Assembly (NCBI GenBank): GCA_036733985.1
Contig: DAIMZM010000017.1
Location: forward strand, 1 to 29,843
DNA length: 29,843 nt
From: DAIMZM01 sp036733985
GTDB taxonomy: Bacteria; Bacillota; Dehalobacteriia; UBA4068
Direction: 5' to 3'
The position numbers and the translations under genes are program-made. Shown here piece after piece: positions 1-7,785 of this stretch. Within the stretch, counting starts at the first letter, position 1. Every line of letters starts with the position of its first letter. The notes under the pieces are model-generated. The model was not told the origin of the DNA. It saw only the letters and a list, made by a program, of their open reading frames with translations, and ran no database searches.

Positions 1-41
1 ACAATAGCAGCCGACAAAGCGATTATGGCATTACTATCCAT
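1..41 (-). CDS. atpE: ATP synthase subunit c, N-terminal fragment cut by window edge
   Basis: Only the first 13 codons and two bases of a fourteenth lie inside the window. They read M-D-S-N-A-I-I-A-L-S-A-A-I, a short polar start followed by a small-residue hydrophobic helix, as in F-type ATPase c-ring subunits. The start is set by a strong AAAGGAGGT ribosome binding site (minus strand, about 48-56) a few bases upstream. It lies 65 nt downstream of atpB on the same strand, the canonical atpB-atpE order. The ion-binding carboxylate helix is outside the window, so H+ versus Na+ coupling cannot be judged. The name rests mainly on position and on the short N-terminus. Confidence 0.8.
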   Translation of the reverse strand, partial: MDSNAIIALSAAI

Positions 42-106
42 TGCGTAACCTCCTTTCAGTCATACTGAAATCTGTATGGTTAAACGTCAAAACGTGTTGA
101 CCAACG

Positions 107-862
107 TCAATGGGCAGGCTGCCCGTTCCCGCCGCTGTCGGCAGGGATAGCGCAGGCGGCCGCCTCCGGCGGCAGCTGATGCCCCTGATGGCCCTCGCCG
201 TAAGCGCCTTTCAGATAAGAGGCGGTGAGCAGGGTGAAGACAATGGCCTGGATGCCGCCTAACAGCAGGGACAGCACCTGCATCACCACGGGAGCCAGAA
301 TAGGGGCGATGTTGAAGATCTCATGGGTGACGGTCTCTTCGCCGAAAATATTGCCGTAAAGACGTAAAGTCAGGGACAAGGGCCTGAGGAACTCTTCCAG
401 CACCAGCAGGGGGAAGAGAAAAGCCACCGGCAGGAAGAAATGCAGCAGATAGCCCTTGGCGCCGTGGCCTTTGACGCCGGCTACATGGGTCATGAAAAAG
501 GAACAGACCGCCAGGCCGGCAATAATGGACAGGGAGGAAGTGGGGGCGGCCAGGCCGGGCAATTGGCCGGCCAGTGGCAGCAGGCCGCTGTAATTGGAGA
601 ACAGCACAAAAAGGAACACCGTGGCCAGGAAGGGAAAAAATTCCCTGGTCAGATGTTCGCCCACAATGCCGGAGAGGAAACTGCGCAGCATTTCCACGGC
701 TTTTTCCATCAGGTTCTGCAAGCCCCGGGGCCGTTCCCGCATATTGCGGGTGGCCAAATAAGAGAGAACGGTCAGCAAAATGGTGATACCAAACATGGTC
801 ACCAAGGCGCTGGGTATGGCCAGATGACCGATATGCAGGTATTGCGCGCTACCATGTTCCAT
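107..862 (-). CDS. atpB: F-type ATP synthase subunit a
   Basis: Integral membrane stator subunit of Fo that forms the two half-channels for ions beside the c-ring. The 251-residue protein is strongly hydrophobic with about five or six membrane helices. The diagnostic segment L-T-L-R-L-Y-G-N-I-F-G-E (about residues 166-177) carries the invariant Arg and Asn of the a subunit. The start is supported by GGAG 8 nt upstream of ATG. Residues after about 220 form a hydrophilic tail rich in Gly, His, Pro and Ala (G-E-G-H-Q-G-H-Q...), longer than the usual abrupt end after the last helix. It follows atpI by 42 nt and precedes atpE, so it belongs to the atp operon. Confidence 0.96.
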   Translation of the reverse strand: MEHGSAQYLHIGHLAIPSALVTMFGITILLTVLSYLATRNMRERPRGLQNLMEKAVEMLRSFLSGIVGEHLTREFFPFLATVFLFVLFSNYSGLLPLAGQLPGLAAPTSSLSIIAGLAVCSFFMTHVAGVKGHGAKGYLLHFFLPVAFLFPLLVLEEFLRPLSLTLRLYGNIFGEETVTHEIFNIAPILAPVVMQVLSLLLGGIQAIVFTLLTASYLKGAYGEGHQGHQLPPEAAACAIPADSGGNGQPAH

Positions 863-904
863 AGTTTAGCTCCAATCAGCAAACAGCTTTTCCCTATTCA
901 AACT

Positions 905-1213
905 TTATTCAAGCTTTTCTCCAGCCTTGGCCGGACCCGGCTTTTGCGGCCTGAGGGCCGAGAGCTTGCCGCAAAAGGAAAGGGTCAGGGCGGCGGCGAT
1001 CAGCATGGCCATGAAAGACCAGGGCAGCCAATTGCGGAGAAAGTAAATCGAAAGCAGTGTAAAGATATTGATCAGCATGGAGAAGAAGAGGAAGCTATAC
1101 ATTTGCTTCGTCTCATCCCGCTTTTGCCGGGAGCTCTTGCGGATGAGATGCTTGATCAAGGCGAACAGGCCGCCGTAGAGCAAACCCGCCAGGGCGCCTA
1201 TGACATGAGTCAT
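905..1213 (-). CDS. atpI: ATP synthase protein I-like small membrane protein
   Basis: Predicted 102-residue membrane protein located first in the atp operon, the usual place of AtpI, which assists c-ring assembly or Mg2+ uptake in other bacteria. The start M-T-H-V-I-G is chosen because GGGAGGA sits just upstream; the longer open frame reaching 1465 has no ribosome binding site there and overlaps wecB. Hydrophobic stretches are seen at about residues 5-22, 45-63 and 68-86, and the C-terminus is basic and Pro/Ala-rich. Sequence conservation of this family is low, so the call depends largely on topology and on position directly upstream of atpB. Confidence 0.75.
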   Translation of the reverse strand: MTHVIGALAGLLYGGLFALIKHLIRKSSRQKRDETKQMYSFLFFSMLINIFTLLSIYFLRNWLPWSFMAMLIAAALTLSFCGKLSALRPQKPGPAKAGEKLE

Positions 1214-1303
1214 GTGATCCTCCCGCTCAGCTTGTTTCCGAGTTGATCCGCTTAAAGACCAACCCTTTATTTCTATAGGAAAATGGTGATCCCTTTTTAA
1301 CAA

Positions 1304-1333
1304 ATAAAATGTTTTTCTTGCAAAAGTTTTCAA
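1304..1333 (-). promoter_or_regulatory. Candidate promoter for the atp operon
   Basis: In the A+T-rich gap between wecB and atpI, the minus strand reads TTGAAA (1328-1333), an 18-nt spacer, then TTTTAT (1304-1309). It would give an untranslated leader of roughly 85 nt before atpI. The match is moderate and other A+T-rich hexamers are nearby (for example TTGCAA followed by TTAAAA), so the exact boxes are uncertain. Confidence 0.35.
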
Positions 1334-1367
1334 ATAAAACTTACACTTTTCACAGCTTCCGTTTAAC

Positions 1368-2471
1368 TTATGCCAATTTTCTGATGATTTCGCAAATCCG
1401 TTCCGCCGCATGGCCGTCGCCATAGGGATTGCTGGCCCGGGCCATGGAACAATAAAGGCTGTCATCGGTCAGCAGCAGGGCCAGGCTTTGGTAAACGCTG
1501 TCGTAAGTCACCCCGGCCAGGCGGGCCGTACCAGCCTCCACCGCTTCCGGCCGCTCCGTCACTTCCCTGAGCACCAGCACCGGCTTGCCTAAAGCCGGGG
1601 CTTCCTCCTGCAGGCCGCCGCTGTCCGTCACGATCAGATGGGACCGTTCCATCACATGGCAAAAAGGCAGATAATCCAGGGGTTCGGTATAGTGGATAGC
1701 CGGCCCCCCGCCTAAACGGGCATAAGCGATCTCCCGCACCAGGGGGTTTTTATGCAGGGGGAAGATCAGCTCGCATTCCGGATGGATTTTCAGCATATCC
1801 GCCACCGCGGAAAAGATTGCTTCCATGGGCCGGCCCCAATTCTCCCGGCGGTGACAGGTGAGGAGGATGATTTTTTTCCGCCAATCCACGCTGTCCAGGC
1901 CCAGGCCTGCCAGGGGGCAGGGCTGCCGCACCGCTTGCAGCAGGGCGTCGATCACCGTATTGCCGGTGACATAAATATGCTCCCCGCCGATGTTCTCCAA
2001 AGCCAGATTGGCCGCGGAGCGCTGGGTGGGAGCAAAATGCAAATCAGCCAGGGCGTCGGTAAGCCTGCGGTTGGCCTCCTCCGGATAAGGGGCGTATTTA
2101 TCGCCGCTGCGCAGCCCCGCTTCCACATGGCCCACAGGGATTTTCTGATAATAAGCCGCCAAGGCCGCGGCAAAGGTGGTGGTGGTATCCCCATGCACCA
2201 GTACCAGATCCGGGGTTTCCTCAGCCAGAATGGGCTGCAAGCCGGCCAGCACCGCGGCGGTGATATCCCCCAGGGTCTGGCTGTGGCGCATCAGGTTCAA
2301 ATCATAATCCGGACGGATATCAAAAAGCTGCAGCACCTGATCCAGCATTTCCCGATGCTGGGCAGTGGCTGCCACAATGCTCTTGATTTTAGGCTCCCGT
2401 TCCAGCGCTTTTAGCAGCGGCGCCATTTTGATCGCCTCCGGCCGGGTGCCAAAAACCGACAACACCTTCAT
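1368..2471 (-). CDS. wecB: UDP-N-acetylglucosamine 2-epimerase (non-hydrolysing)
   Basis: Cytoplasmic enzyme interconverting UDP-GlcNAc and UDP-ManNAc, the donor for teichoic-acid linkage units and other ManNAc polymers (mnaA in Bacillus). The 367-residue length matches the family. Visible signatures are G-T-R-P-E-A-I-K-M-A-P near the N-terminus, H-V-E-A-G-L-R-S in the middle and D-S-G-G-L-Q-E-E-A-P near the C-terminal nucleotide site. The start at 2471 is supported by GGGAG upstream, and a promoter covers the extra codons of the longer frame to 2531. Position immediately before atpI is the classical Firmicutes arrangement. Confidence 0.96.
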   Translation of the reverse strand: MKVLSVFGTRPEAIKMAPLLKALEREPKIKSIVAATAQHREMLDQVLQLFDIRPDYDLNLMRHSQTLGDITAAVLAGLQPILAEETPDLVLVHGDTTTTFAAALAAYYQKIPVGHVEAGLRSGDKYAPYPEEANRRLTDALADLHFAPTQRSAANLALENIGGEHIYVTGNTVIDALLQAVRQPCPLAGLGLDSVDWRKKIILLTCHRRENWGRPMEAIFSAVADMLKIHPECELIFPLHKNPLVREIAYARLGGGPAIHYTEPLDYLPFCHVMERSHLIVTDSGGLQEEAPALGKPVLVLREVTERPEAVEAGTARLAGVTYDSVYQSLALLLTDDSLYCSMARASNPYGDGHAAERICEIIRKLA

Positions 2472-2502
2472 AAATGTCTCCCTTTTCCAGCTTGTCTCCA
2501 TC

Positions 2503-2531
2503 AATATACCATAAATCCTGATTACTGGCAA
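2503..2531 (-). promoter_or_regulatory. Strong candidate promoter for wecB
   Basis: The minus strand carries TTGCCA (2526-2531), a 17-nt spacer, and TATATT (2503-2508) preceded by TGG, an extended -10. Five of six -35 bases match the sigma-A consensus. The start of transcription would be near 2496, about 25 nt before the ATG at 2471. This also argues against the longer wecB frame. Confidence 0.65.
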
Positions 2532-2589
2532 GCTGAGCTTTATTGTATGCGAATCGCTTTTTATTTTAACAAAAAAAGTGCCTCAACTG

Positions 2590-3078
2590 TTAGTAGCCAA
2601 AGGTTCCGGTGAGGGATTCGTCATCCTCCACCCATTCCCGCACCGGAATGATGCGGTATGTATCCCGGCTGTCCCGGATATAGACGGTTTCGATCCCCGC
2701 GTTGATCACCAGGCGCTTGCACATGGAGCAGCAGACGGCGTTTTCAATATAAGCGCCGGTCTTAACCTCTTTGCCCACCAGGTACAGGGCGCTGCCCAGC
2801 ATCTGCTCCCGGCTGGCGCTGATGATGGCGTTGGCTTCCGCGTGGATGCTGCGGCACAGCTCATAGCGCTCGCCCCTGGGGATATTCATTTGCTCCCGGA
2901 TGCAAACCCCCAGATCCGAGCAGTTCCGCCGCCCCCGGGGCGCCCCCACATAGCCGGTGGAAACCACCTGGTCGTTCTTGACGATCACCGCCCCGTAATG
3001 CCTTCGCAAACAGGTGCAGCGCTGAGAAACCACCTCGGCCAGGTCCAGATAATAATTGATCTTGTCGCGGCGTTCCAT
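2590..3078 (-). CDS. comEB: dCMP/cytidine deaminase family protein (ComEB-like)
   Basis: Zinc-dependent deoxycytidylate deaminase-type enzyme supplying dUMP for dTMP synthesis. The 162-residue protein contains H-A-E-A-N-A-I (zinc His plus catalytic Glu) and a downstream C-C-S-M-C pair (usual P-C-x-x-C, here with Cys in place of Pro) that completes the zinc site. The N-terminal R-R-H-Y-G-A-V-I-V segment is typical of the fold. The start has GGAGG spaced about 8 nt. It is 118 nt upstream of wecB and probably belongs to the same conserved neighbourhood as rpiB. The competence-operon name is by family; nothing here shows a role in DNA uptake. Confidence 0.9.
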   Translation of the reverse strand: MERRDKINYYLDLAEVVSQRCTCLRRHYGAVIVKNDQVVSTGYVGAPRGRRNCSDLGVCIREQMNIPRGERYELCRSIHAEANAIISASREQMLGSALYLVGKEVKTGAYIENAVCCSMCKRLVINAGIETVYIRDSRDTYRIIPVREWVEDDESLTGTFGY

Positions 3079-3109
3079 GGCAGACCTCCTTTTTTTTAGC
3101 GGACATTTA

Positions 3110-3302
3110 AACCGTTCTTTTCTTAGAAGAAAAGAACCAAAAGAATTTTAAATGTATTCAAAGCTACGGGGCGGCGATTATTAAGCCTCTACTTTTTATA
3201 TTATCTTAATTATTTTAGATAGAACTATAATAATAGCTTTAAAGTAGAAACAAACACCATTCAAAGTTTTCTCGGTTCCTCTTTTACAAAAGAGGAACGG
3301 TT
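3110..3302 (+). repeat. A+T-rich inverted-repeat element (MITE/REP-like) between comEB and rpiB
   Basis: Two 45-nt arms, 3110-3154 and 3258-3302, are imperfect inverted repeats of each other. A hand alignment without gaps gives 32 of 45 identical positions, and 12 of the 13 differences are transitions. Each arm contains its own perfect 24-nt palindrome: 3114-3137 (GTTCTTTTCTT, AG, then the complement) and 3275-3298 (GTTCCTCTTTT, AC, then the complement). Inside, TCTACTTT (3188-3195) and AAAGTAGA (3241-3248) form a further inverted pair. The middle is far richer in A+T than the neighbouring genes. No coding frame is seen. It fills the 246-nt gap between comEB and rpiB. Confidence 0.6.
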
Positions 3303-3324
3303 TTAAGGGTTTAATCCCCCACTA

Positions 3325-3753
3325 TTACTCCAGCATTTCCAGGCGCAGCTGATGGCGGCCGCCGGCGAAGGGGGTTTTGAGCCAGATGTTGACGATCTCC
3401 AGGATCTCTTCCTCATTGAGCACCCGGGCGCCCAGGCAGAGGATATTGGCGTTATTATGCTCCCGGCTGGCAGCGGCGGTAAAGGCATTGTGGCAGAGAG
3501 CGGCGCGGATGCCCTTGACCTTGTTGGCGGCAATGCTCATGCCGATGCCGGTGCCGCAGATCAGGATACCCCGGCTGTATTCGCCTTCTGCCACGGCCTG
3601 GGCCACAGCCCTGGCGAACAAGGGGTAATGCACGCTCTCCGTGCTGTTGCAGCCGAAATCCTGATAGGGAATCTCTTGTTCTTTAAGGAAGTCCAGCAGC
3701 TTTTCCTTGGCCGCGAAGCCTGCATGGTCACAGCCGACGGCAATGGTTTCCAT
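3325..3753 (-). CDS. rpiB: Ribose 5-phosphate isomerase B
   Basis: Interconverts ribose 5-phosphate and ribulose 5-phosphate in the pentose phosphate pathway (RpiB/LacAB family). The 142-residue protein shows G-C-D-H-A-G-F near the N-terminus, the catalytic-loop C-G-T-G-I-G-M-S-I-A-A-N-K, and H-N-A-F-T-A-A-A-S-R-E-H-N-N-A-N with the catalytic His and phosphate-binding Arg region. The start at 3753 has GGAGGG 8 nt upstream; the two earlier in-frame ATGs up to 3783 lack this. It follows alr by 33 nt and is probably cotranscribed with it. Confidence 0.96.
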   Translation of the reverse strand: METIAVGCDHAGFAAKEKLLDFLKEQEIPYQDFGCNSTESVHYPLFARAVAQAVAEGEYSRGILICGTGIGMSIAANKVKGIRAALCHNAFTAAASREHNNANILCLGARVLNEEEILEIVNIWLKTPFAGGRHQLRLEMLE

Positions 3754-3786
3754 AATTTTACCCTCCATAGTTTTGCTCTCCATGTT

Positions 3787-4947
3787 TTACTCGCCGATGT
3801 AAATTCGGGGCAAGCGCAGCCCCAGATGGCAGAAGATCTCATAATTGATGGTGCCGGTCATGCTGGCGATCTCATCCGCGGTGATATGCTCATGGCCCTG
3901 ATAACCGATGAACACCGCCTCATCCCCCAGGCTGACCTGGGTTTCGCTGGCGATATCCGTCACATCCACCATGAAATGATCCATGCAGACCCGGCCGACG
4001 ATAGGGGCCCGGCGGCCGGCGATCAGGGCTTCCCCCTGGTTGGCCAGGAGCCGGGGCACGCCGTCCGCATAACCCAGGGGCAGGGTGGCGATGCGGGACA
4101 GCCGGCCCGCCCGCCAGGTGCAATTATAGCTGACGCTGCCGCCCTTGGGCAGATCCCGCAAGCGCACGATCTCCGCCTTCACCGACATCACCGGCCTGAC
4201 CCCGGCAATGCGGGGCACATCCACCGAGGCATAGCAGCCATGGAGCAGGATGCCGGGGCGCACCATGTTCCAGCAGGCCTCCGGGATATTGGCAATGGCG
4301 GCGGAATTGGAAATATGCTTCCAGGGGATCGCCAGGCCCCTGGCTTCCAGCTCCCGCACAAAAGCATTGAAAGCCGTCAGCTGCTGCCTGCTATAGGTCT
4401 TATCCGAATCGTCGGAATCGGCAAAATGGCTGAACAGGCCGTTGATCTCCAGATTGGGCAGGCGGCTTAAGGCCAGGATCTGCTCGGCCGCCGCCTCTGT
4501 AGGCTCGAAGCCCAGGCGGGTCAGGCCTGTATCCACCTTCAGATGAACCCGGGCCTGCTTGCCCAGGCTGACGGCAATGGCGGAGAGGGCCCCGGCCTGC
4601 TCCAGGCTATAGACCGTGGCCATGCCGTCCAAGGCCAGCAGCTCCGGATAAGCCCGGGGCGGCACATAGGACAGGGTCAGCACCGGCAGGCTGATCTGGT
4701 TTTGCCGCAGCTGCCGCAGCTCCGCCAGGGTGACCACGGCAAAAGCGGCTGCCCCGGCTTTCGTCAGCACCTGGGCTACCCGGGGGGCGCCGTGGCCGTA
4801 AGCATCCGCCTTGATCACCGGCATGACGGCGGTATCCGGCCCCACGATATGGCGGATCAGTTCGAAATTATTCCTTAGGGAACCCAGGTCGATTTCGGTC
4901 CAGGCGCTGCGTTCCGGTGAGATATGCGACATGTTCCTCCACTTCAT
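3787..4947 (-). CDS. alr: Alanine racemase
   Basis: PLP enzyme making D-alanine for peptidoglycan. The 386-residue protein has the PLP lysine in V-I-K-A-D-A-Y-G-H-G (Lys46) and the second catalytic base in S-V-S-Y-N-C-T-W (Tyr274), followed by L-P-L-G-Y-A-D-G. Domain order is an N-terminal TIM barrel and a C-terminal beta domain ending in R-L-P-R-I-Y. Two starts are possible, 4947 and the fifth codon further on (Met6). GGAGG lies only 3 nt before Met6 and about 19 nt before Met1, so neither is ideal. The neighbour nnrD upstream is a frequent Firmicutes partner. Confidence 0.96.
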   Translation of the reverse strand: MKWRNMSHISPERSAWTEIDLGSLRNNFELIRHIVGPDTAVMPVIKADAYGHGAPRVAQVLTKAGAAAFAVVTLAELRQLRQNQISLPVLTLSYVPPRAYPELLALDGMATVYSLEQAGALSAIAVSLGKQARVHLKVDTGLTRLGFEPTEAAAEQILALSRLPNLEINGLFSHFADSDDSDKTYSRQQLTAFNAFVRELEARGLAIPWKHISNSAAIANIPEACWNMVRPGILLHGCYASVDVPRIAGVRPVMSVKAEIVRLRDLPKGGSVSYNCTWRAGRLSRIATLPLGYADGVPRLLANQGEALIAGRRAPIVGRVCMDHFMVDVTDIASETQVSLGDEAVFIGYQGHEHITADEIASMTGTINYEIFCHLGLRLPRIYIGE

Positions 4948-4950
4948 TGA

Positions 4951-4983
4951 AAAAACAGGCCCAGCCTCCGGCCAGGCCTGTTT
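4951..4983 (-). terminator. Intrinsic terminator after nnrD
   Basis: On the minus strand AAACAGGCC (4975-4983) pairs perfectly with GGCCTGTTT (4953-4961) across a 13-nt loop, and the transcript continues with a run of U (4955-4951). It ends only a few bases before the alr start, so alr is either transcribed by read-through or controlled at this hairpin. Confidence 0.75.
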
Positions 4984-4993
4984 GGCTTTATTT

Positions 4994-6538
4994 TTAACGG
5001 TTGATGGATTTCAAGGTCCCCGGCACAGCCGCCACGATATCCCCGGCCAGCAAACCGGCGACGCCCCGGGTTTCCCTGGCGATATCGCCGGCCCGGCCAT
5101 GGAGCCAGACCGCGCAGGCCGCGGCCACGGCAGGTACCATCCCCAGGGCCAGCAGGGCGGCGATCATGCCGGAAAGCACATCCCCGGCGCCGCCGGTGGC
5201 CATGCCCGGATTGCCGGTATTATTGATGAAGACCCGGCCCTCCGGCGTGGCGATCACGGTGCCGGCGCCTTTCAGCACCACCACCACATTGGTCTGGCGG
5301 GCAAAGCCTTCGGCCACCGCCACCCGGTTGCTCTGCACATCGGCCACGCTGACCCCCAGCAGTTTGGCCATTTCCCCGGGATGGGGGGTGATGACCAGGG
5401 GGGCCTGAACCTTTTTCAGCAGGCGCAGATAACCGCAAACCGCGAACAGGGCGTCCGCGTCCAGCACGGTGGGGGCGGTGATTTTCGGCAGCAGATCCCG
5501 GATCATTTCCAGGGTTTTCTCTTCCCGGCCCATGCCCGGCCCGATCAGCCAGGCGGTGACAGGGAAAGCGGCGATCTGCCCGGTGGCAACCATATCGATG
5601 CCCCCCTCGCTATTATCCGGGGTATTGAGCAGCATCGCTTCGGGCAGCTGGGCGGCAAAGCTGCTGCGGCAGGCGGCAGGCAGCGCCGCCGTGACCCGGC
5701 CCGCGCCCATTTTCAGCGCGCCCCGGGCAGCCAGCACCGCCGCGCCGGGCATGGCCGCGGAACCGGCCACCACGCCCACATGGCCAAAATCCCCCTTATA
5801 AGATTCCGGCTCCCGGGCGGCCAGCCAGCGCATGACAAACTTTTGGTCCACCAGTTCCCGCCGGGCTTTCAGCCCTTCTTCCACCTGGGCGGGGAGGGAG
5901 ATATCCGCCACCACCAGCTTGCCCACATAAGGCTGGGCCGCCGGCAGCACCAGGCCCAGCTTGCAGAAGCCGAAAGCCACGGTGATATCGGCTTTCACCG
6001 CCGCGCCCAGGGGTTGGCCGGTGGTGGAGCTTAAGCCGGAGGGGATATCGCAGGAGATCACCGGGGTATCGCTTTCATTGAACATATTGATGACCTGCAG
6101 GGTGATATCCCGCACATCATCCCTCAGACCGGTGCCGAAGATGGCGTCGATGGCCACATCCGCGCTCCACAGGGCCATGCGGGCCACGTTCAGCCGGCTG
6201 CCCTCGGTGAGCTGGAAACCGGCCACGCCCATATTGTTCAAGATATTATAGTTGGTCAGCGCGTCCCCGCGAAAGATCTCCGGGTCAGTCAAAAAATACA
6301 GCCGCACCTCGCAGCCCCGGTTGAACAAATGGCGGGCCGCCACCAGACCGTCGCCGCCATTATTGCCGCCGCCGCAGAAAATGGCCGCCTTCTTCCCTTC
6401 CAGGGTCCCCAGGAGTTCTTCCACCTGGCGCACCACAGCCTGGCCCGCATTCTCCATCAGGACGATGCCGGGGATGCCGAACTCATTGATCGCCGCCTCG
6501 TCAGCCAGGCGCATTTCTTCCGCTGTTACCAATCGCAT
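4994..6538 (-). CDS. nnrD: Bifunctional NAD(P)H-hydrate epimerase / ADP-dependent dehydratase
   Basis: Repairs hydrated NADH and NADPH: the N-terminal YjeF_N domain (about residues 1-215) epimerises R-NAD(P)HX, and the C-terminal ribokinase-like domain (about 225-510) dehydrates the S form using ADP. Visible motifs are G-G-G-N-N-G-G-D-G-L (about 56-65) in the epimerase and N-T-G-N-P-G-M-A-T-G-G-A-G-D (about 440-453), the dehydratase nucleotide/active-site signature. The 514-residue length fits the fused form. GGAGG lies 8 nt before the start. A terminator follows it. Confidence 0.95.
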   Translation of the reverse strand: MRLVTAEEMRLADEAAINEFGIPGIVLMENAGQAVVRQVEELLGTLEGKKAAIFCGGGNNGGDGLVAARHLFNRGCEVRLYFLTDPEIFRGDALTNYNILNNMGVAGFQLTEGSRLNVARMALWSADVAIDAIFGTGLRDDVRDITLQVINMFNESDTPVISCDIPSGLSSTTGQPLGAAVKADITVAFGFCKLGLVLPAAQPYVGKLVVADISLPAQVEEGLKARRELVDQKFVMRWLAAREPESYKGDFGHVGVVAGSAAMPGAAVLAARGALKMGAGRVTAALPAACRSSFAAQLPEAMLLNTPDNSEGGIDMVATGQIAAFPVTAWLIGPGMGREEKTLEMIRDLLPKITAPTVLDADALFAVCGYLRLLKKVQAPLVITPHPGEMAKLLGVSVADVQSNRVAVAEGFARQTNVVVVLKGAGTVIATPEGRVFINNTGNPGMATGGAGDVLSGMIAALLALGMVPAVAAACAVWLHGRAGDIARETRGVAGLLAGDIVAAVPGTLKSINR

Positions 6539-6554
6539 AGTTTTGCCTCCTTGA

Positions 6555-6594
6555 TTGAAGCCTTGAAACCCTGAAGCCGCAAAGCTTTGAAGCC
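6555..6594 (+). repeat. Phased 8-bp degenerate tandem repeat upstream of nnrD
   Basis: Five consecutive octamers read TTGAAGCC, TTGAAACC, CTGAAGCC, GCAAAGCT, TTGAAGCC. The fourth is degenerate. The array starts 17 nt upstream of the nnrD start codon and lies in its leader. Significance is unknown. Confidence 0.4.
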
Positions 6595-6654
6595 GGCGGC
6601 TGTTTTCGCCACAGCAGGCCCGGCCCGGAAACCCGGAATGGGTATACTCAAAAT

Positions 6655-7404
6655 TTATTTATTCTCCGCCAGGCTATTTTTTCCTGCCGCCGGGATCAGC
6701 AAGGGCCGCAATTCCAGCCGGTCGGCGCTGCAATTTTGGTAGCGGACGCCCTGCCGCAGGCCGCTGAAAGCCGCGGCATTGTCCCCGTGGATATGCCCGT
6801 AAAGGCAATCCGTCACCGGGTAGCTGTCCAGCAGCCGGCTAAAGCCGCTTTCCGCCTCCTCCGGCAGCAAGGGCGGATAATGGAGCATGGCGATGATGGG
6901 CAGCCCCAGCTTCACGCCTTCTTTGAGGGCCATTTCCAGCCGGAGCAATTCCCGCTCGTAGATCTTCCGGTCCTCCCCCTCCTGAAAATCCCGGTGGGCC
7001 GGGGAGAGCCAGCCCCGGGTGCCGCAGATGGCCCGGCCTTCCACGGCCAGGGCGCTATGCTGCAGCGGGATCACCGAGGGAGGCAGGGCCTTTTTCACCT
7101 GGGACAAGCTTTGCCACCAATAATCATGATTGCCCTTGATAATCAGCTTCCGCCCTGGCAGATCCTGCAGAAATTGGAAGTCGAAGGCAGCCTCCGCCAG
7201 GGTCATGGCCCAGGAAAGATCCCCGGCGATCAAAACCGTATCTGCCGGCTGAACCAACTTTCGCCAATTCTCCGCCAAAGGAACAGGATAATCCGCCCAA
7301 GCCGCGCCAAAAATATCCATGGGCTTGGCCAATTCAACCGCCTGTCCTTTTCGCCAGGGCGCGGTCAGGCTCAAATGCAGGTCAGAGATAGCAAAAATCG
7401 CCAT
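6655..7404 (-). CDS. Calcineurin-like metallophosphoesterase
   Basis: Predicted 249-residue dinuclear-metal phosphoesterase. All five family blocks are visible in order: S-D-L-H-L-S near the start, A-G-D-L-S-W, G-N-H-D-Y-W-W, L-H-Y-P-P and Y-G-H-I-H-G. No signal peptide or membrane helix is seen, so it should be cytoplasmic. The start M-A-I-F-A-I-S-D-L-H at 7404 puts the first metal motif at the usual position; an earlier ATG at 7431 adds nine residues of no family character. The physiological substrate cannot be told from sequence. Confidence 0.9.
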   Translation of the reverse strand: MAIFAISDLHLSLTAPWRKGQAVELAKPMDIFGAAWADYPVPLAENWRKLVQPADTVLIAGDLSWAMTLAEAAFDFQFLQDLPGRKLIIKGNHDYWWQSLSQVKKALPPSVIPLQHSALAVEGRAICGTRGWLSPAHRDFQEGEDRKIYERELLRLEMALKEGVKLGLPIIAMLHYPPLLPEEAESGFSRLLDSYPVTDCLYGHIHGDNAAAFSGLRQGVRYQNCSADRLELRPLLIPAAGKNSLAENK

Positions 7405-7506
7405 AACGTATATTCCCCGTATGATCTCCACATAATACTTTCACGGCAATTATCCTATGATTCGCAAGTCAGGCATCGGAAATTAACAAGAAAGGGAGTC
7501 TGGAAC

Positions 7507-7737
7507 ATGACAAGAATGACCGGATGGGACAAGTTCATCCTGGCGCTGATCATCATCGGCGCGCTGAACTGGGGACTGATCGGCTTTTTCCGCTATGATC
7601 TGGTGGCCGCGATCTTCGGCGGCCAGCTGGCCGGGGCGTCCCGGTTCATCTACGCCCTGGTGGGCCTGTCGGGGCTGTGGGCGCTGTCCCTGTTATTCCG
7701 CAGGAGACGGGAAGGCAGGGAAACCAGGGAGGCTTAA
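7507..7737 (+). CDS. DUF378 family small membrane protein
   Basis: A 76-residue protein with two hydrophobic helices (about 9-28 and 44-63) separated by a short loop, and a strongly basic tail R-R-R-R-E-G-R. The pattern L-N-W-G-L-I-G-F-F...D-L-V-A-A-I-F-G...R-x-I-Y-A-L-V-G-L is that of DUF378 proteins, whose function is unknown. The start has AAAGGGAG upstream. It is monocistronic: it diverges from the metallophosphoesterase gene on one side and is closed by a terminator on the other. Confidence 0.85.
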   Translation: MTRMTGWDKFILALIIIGALNWGLIGFFRYDLVAAIFGGQLAGASRFIYALVGLSGLWALSLLFRRRREGRETREA

Positions 7738-7750
7738 GGCTTAGCCTCCG

Positions 7751-7785
7751 GGCCGCTCCGCAAGGGGCGGCCTTACTTATTTTTT
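7751..7785 (+). terminator. Intrinsic terminator after the DUF378 gene
   Basis: GGCCGCTCC (7751-7759), a GCAA tetraloop, then GGGGCGGCC (7764-7772) forms a nine-pair stem with one G-U pair, followed by TTACTTATTTTTT. It sits between convergent genes and abuts the stop codon of the aldo/keto reductase. Confidence 0.8.

Noticed and set aside
440..1246. 268-codon plus-strand open frame opposite atpB and atpI
   Set aside because: It is antisense to two recognised genes, has Gln/Gly-rich low-complexity composition typical of the complement of G+C-rich genes and has no family features.
3352..6034. Long plus-strand frames (372 and 407 codons) opposite rpiB/alr and nnrD
   Set aside because: They are complements of clearly recognised enzymes and show no motif of their own.
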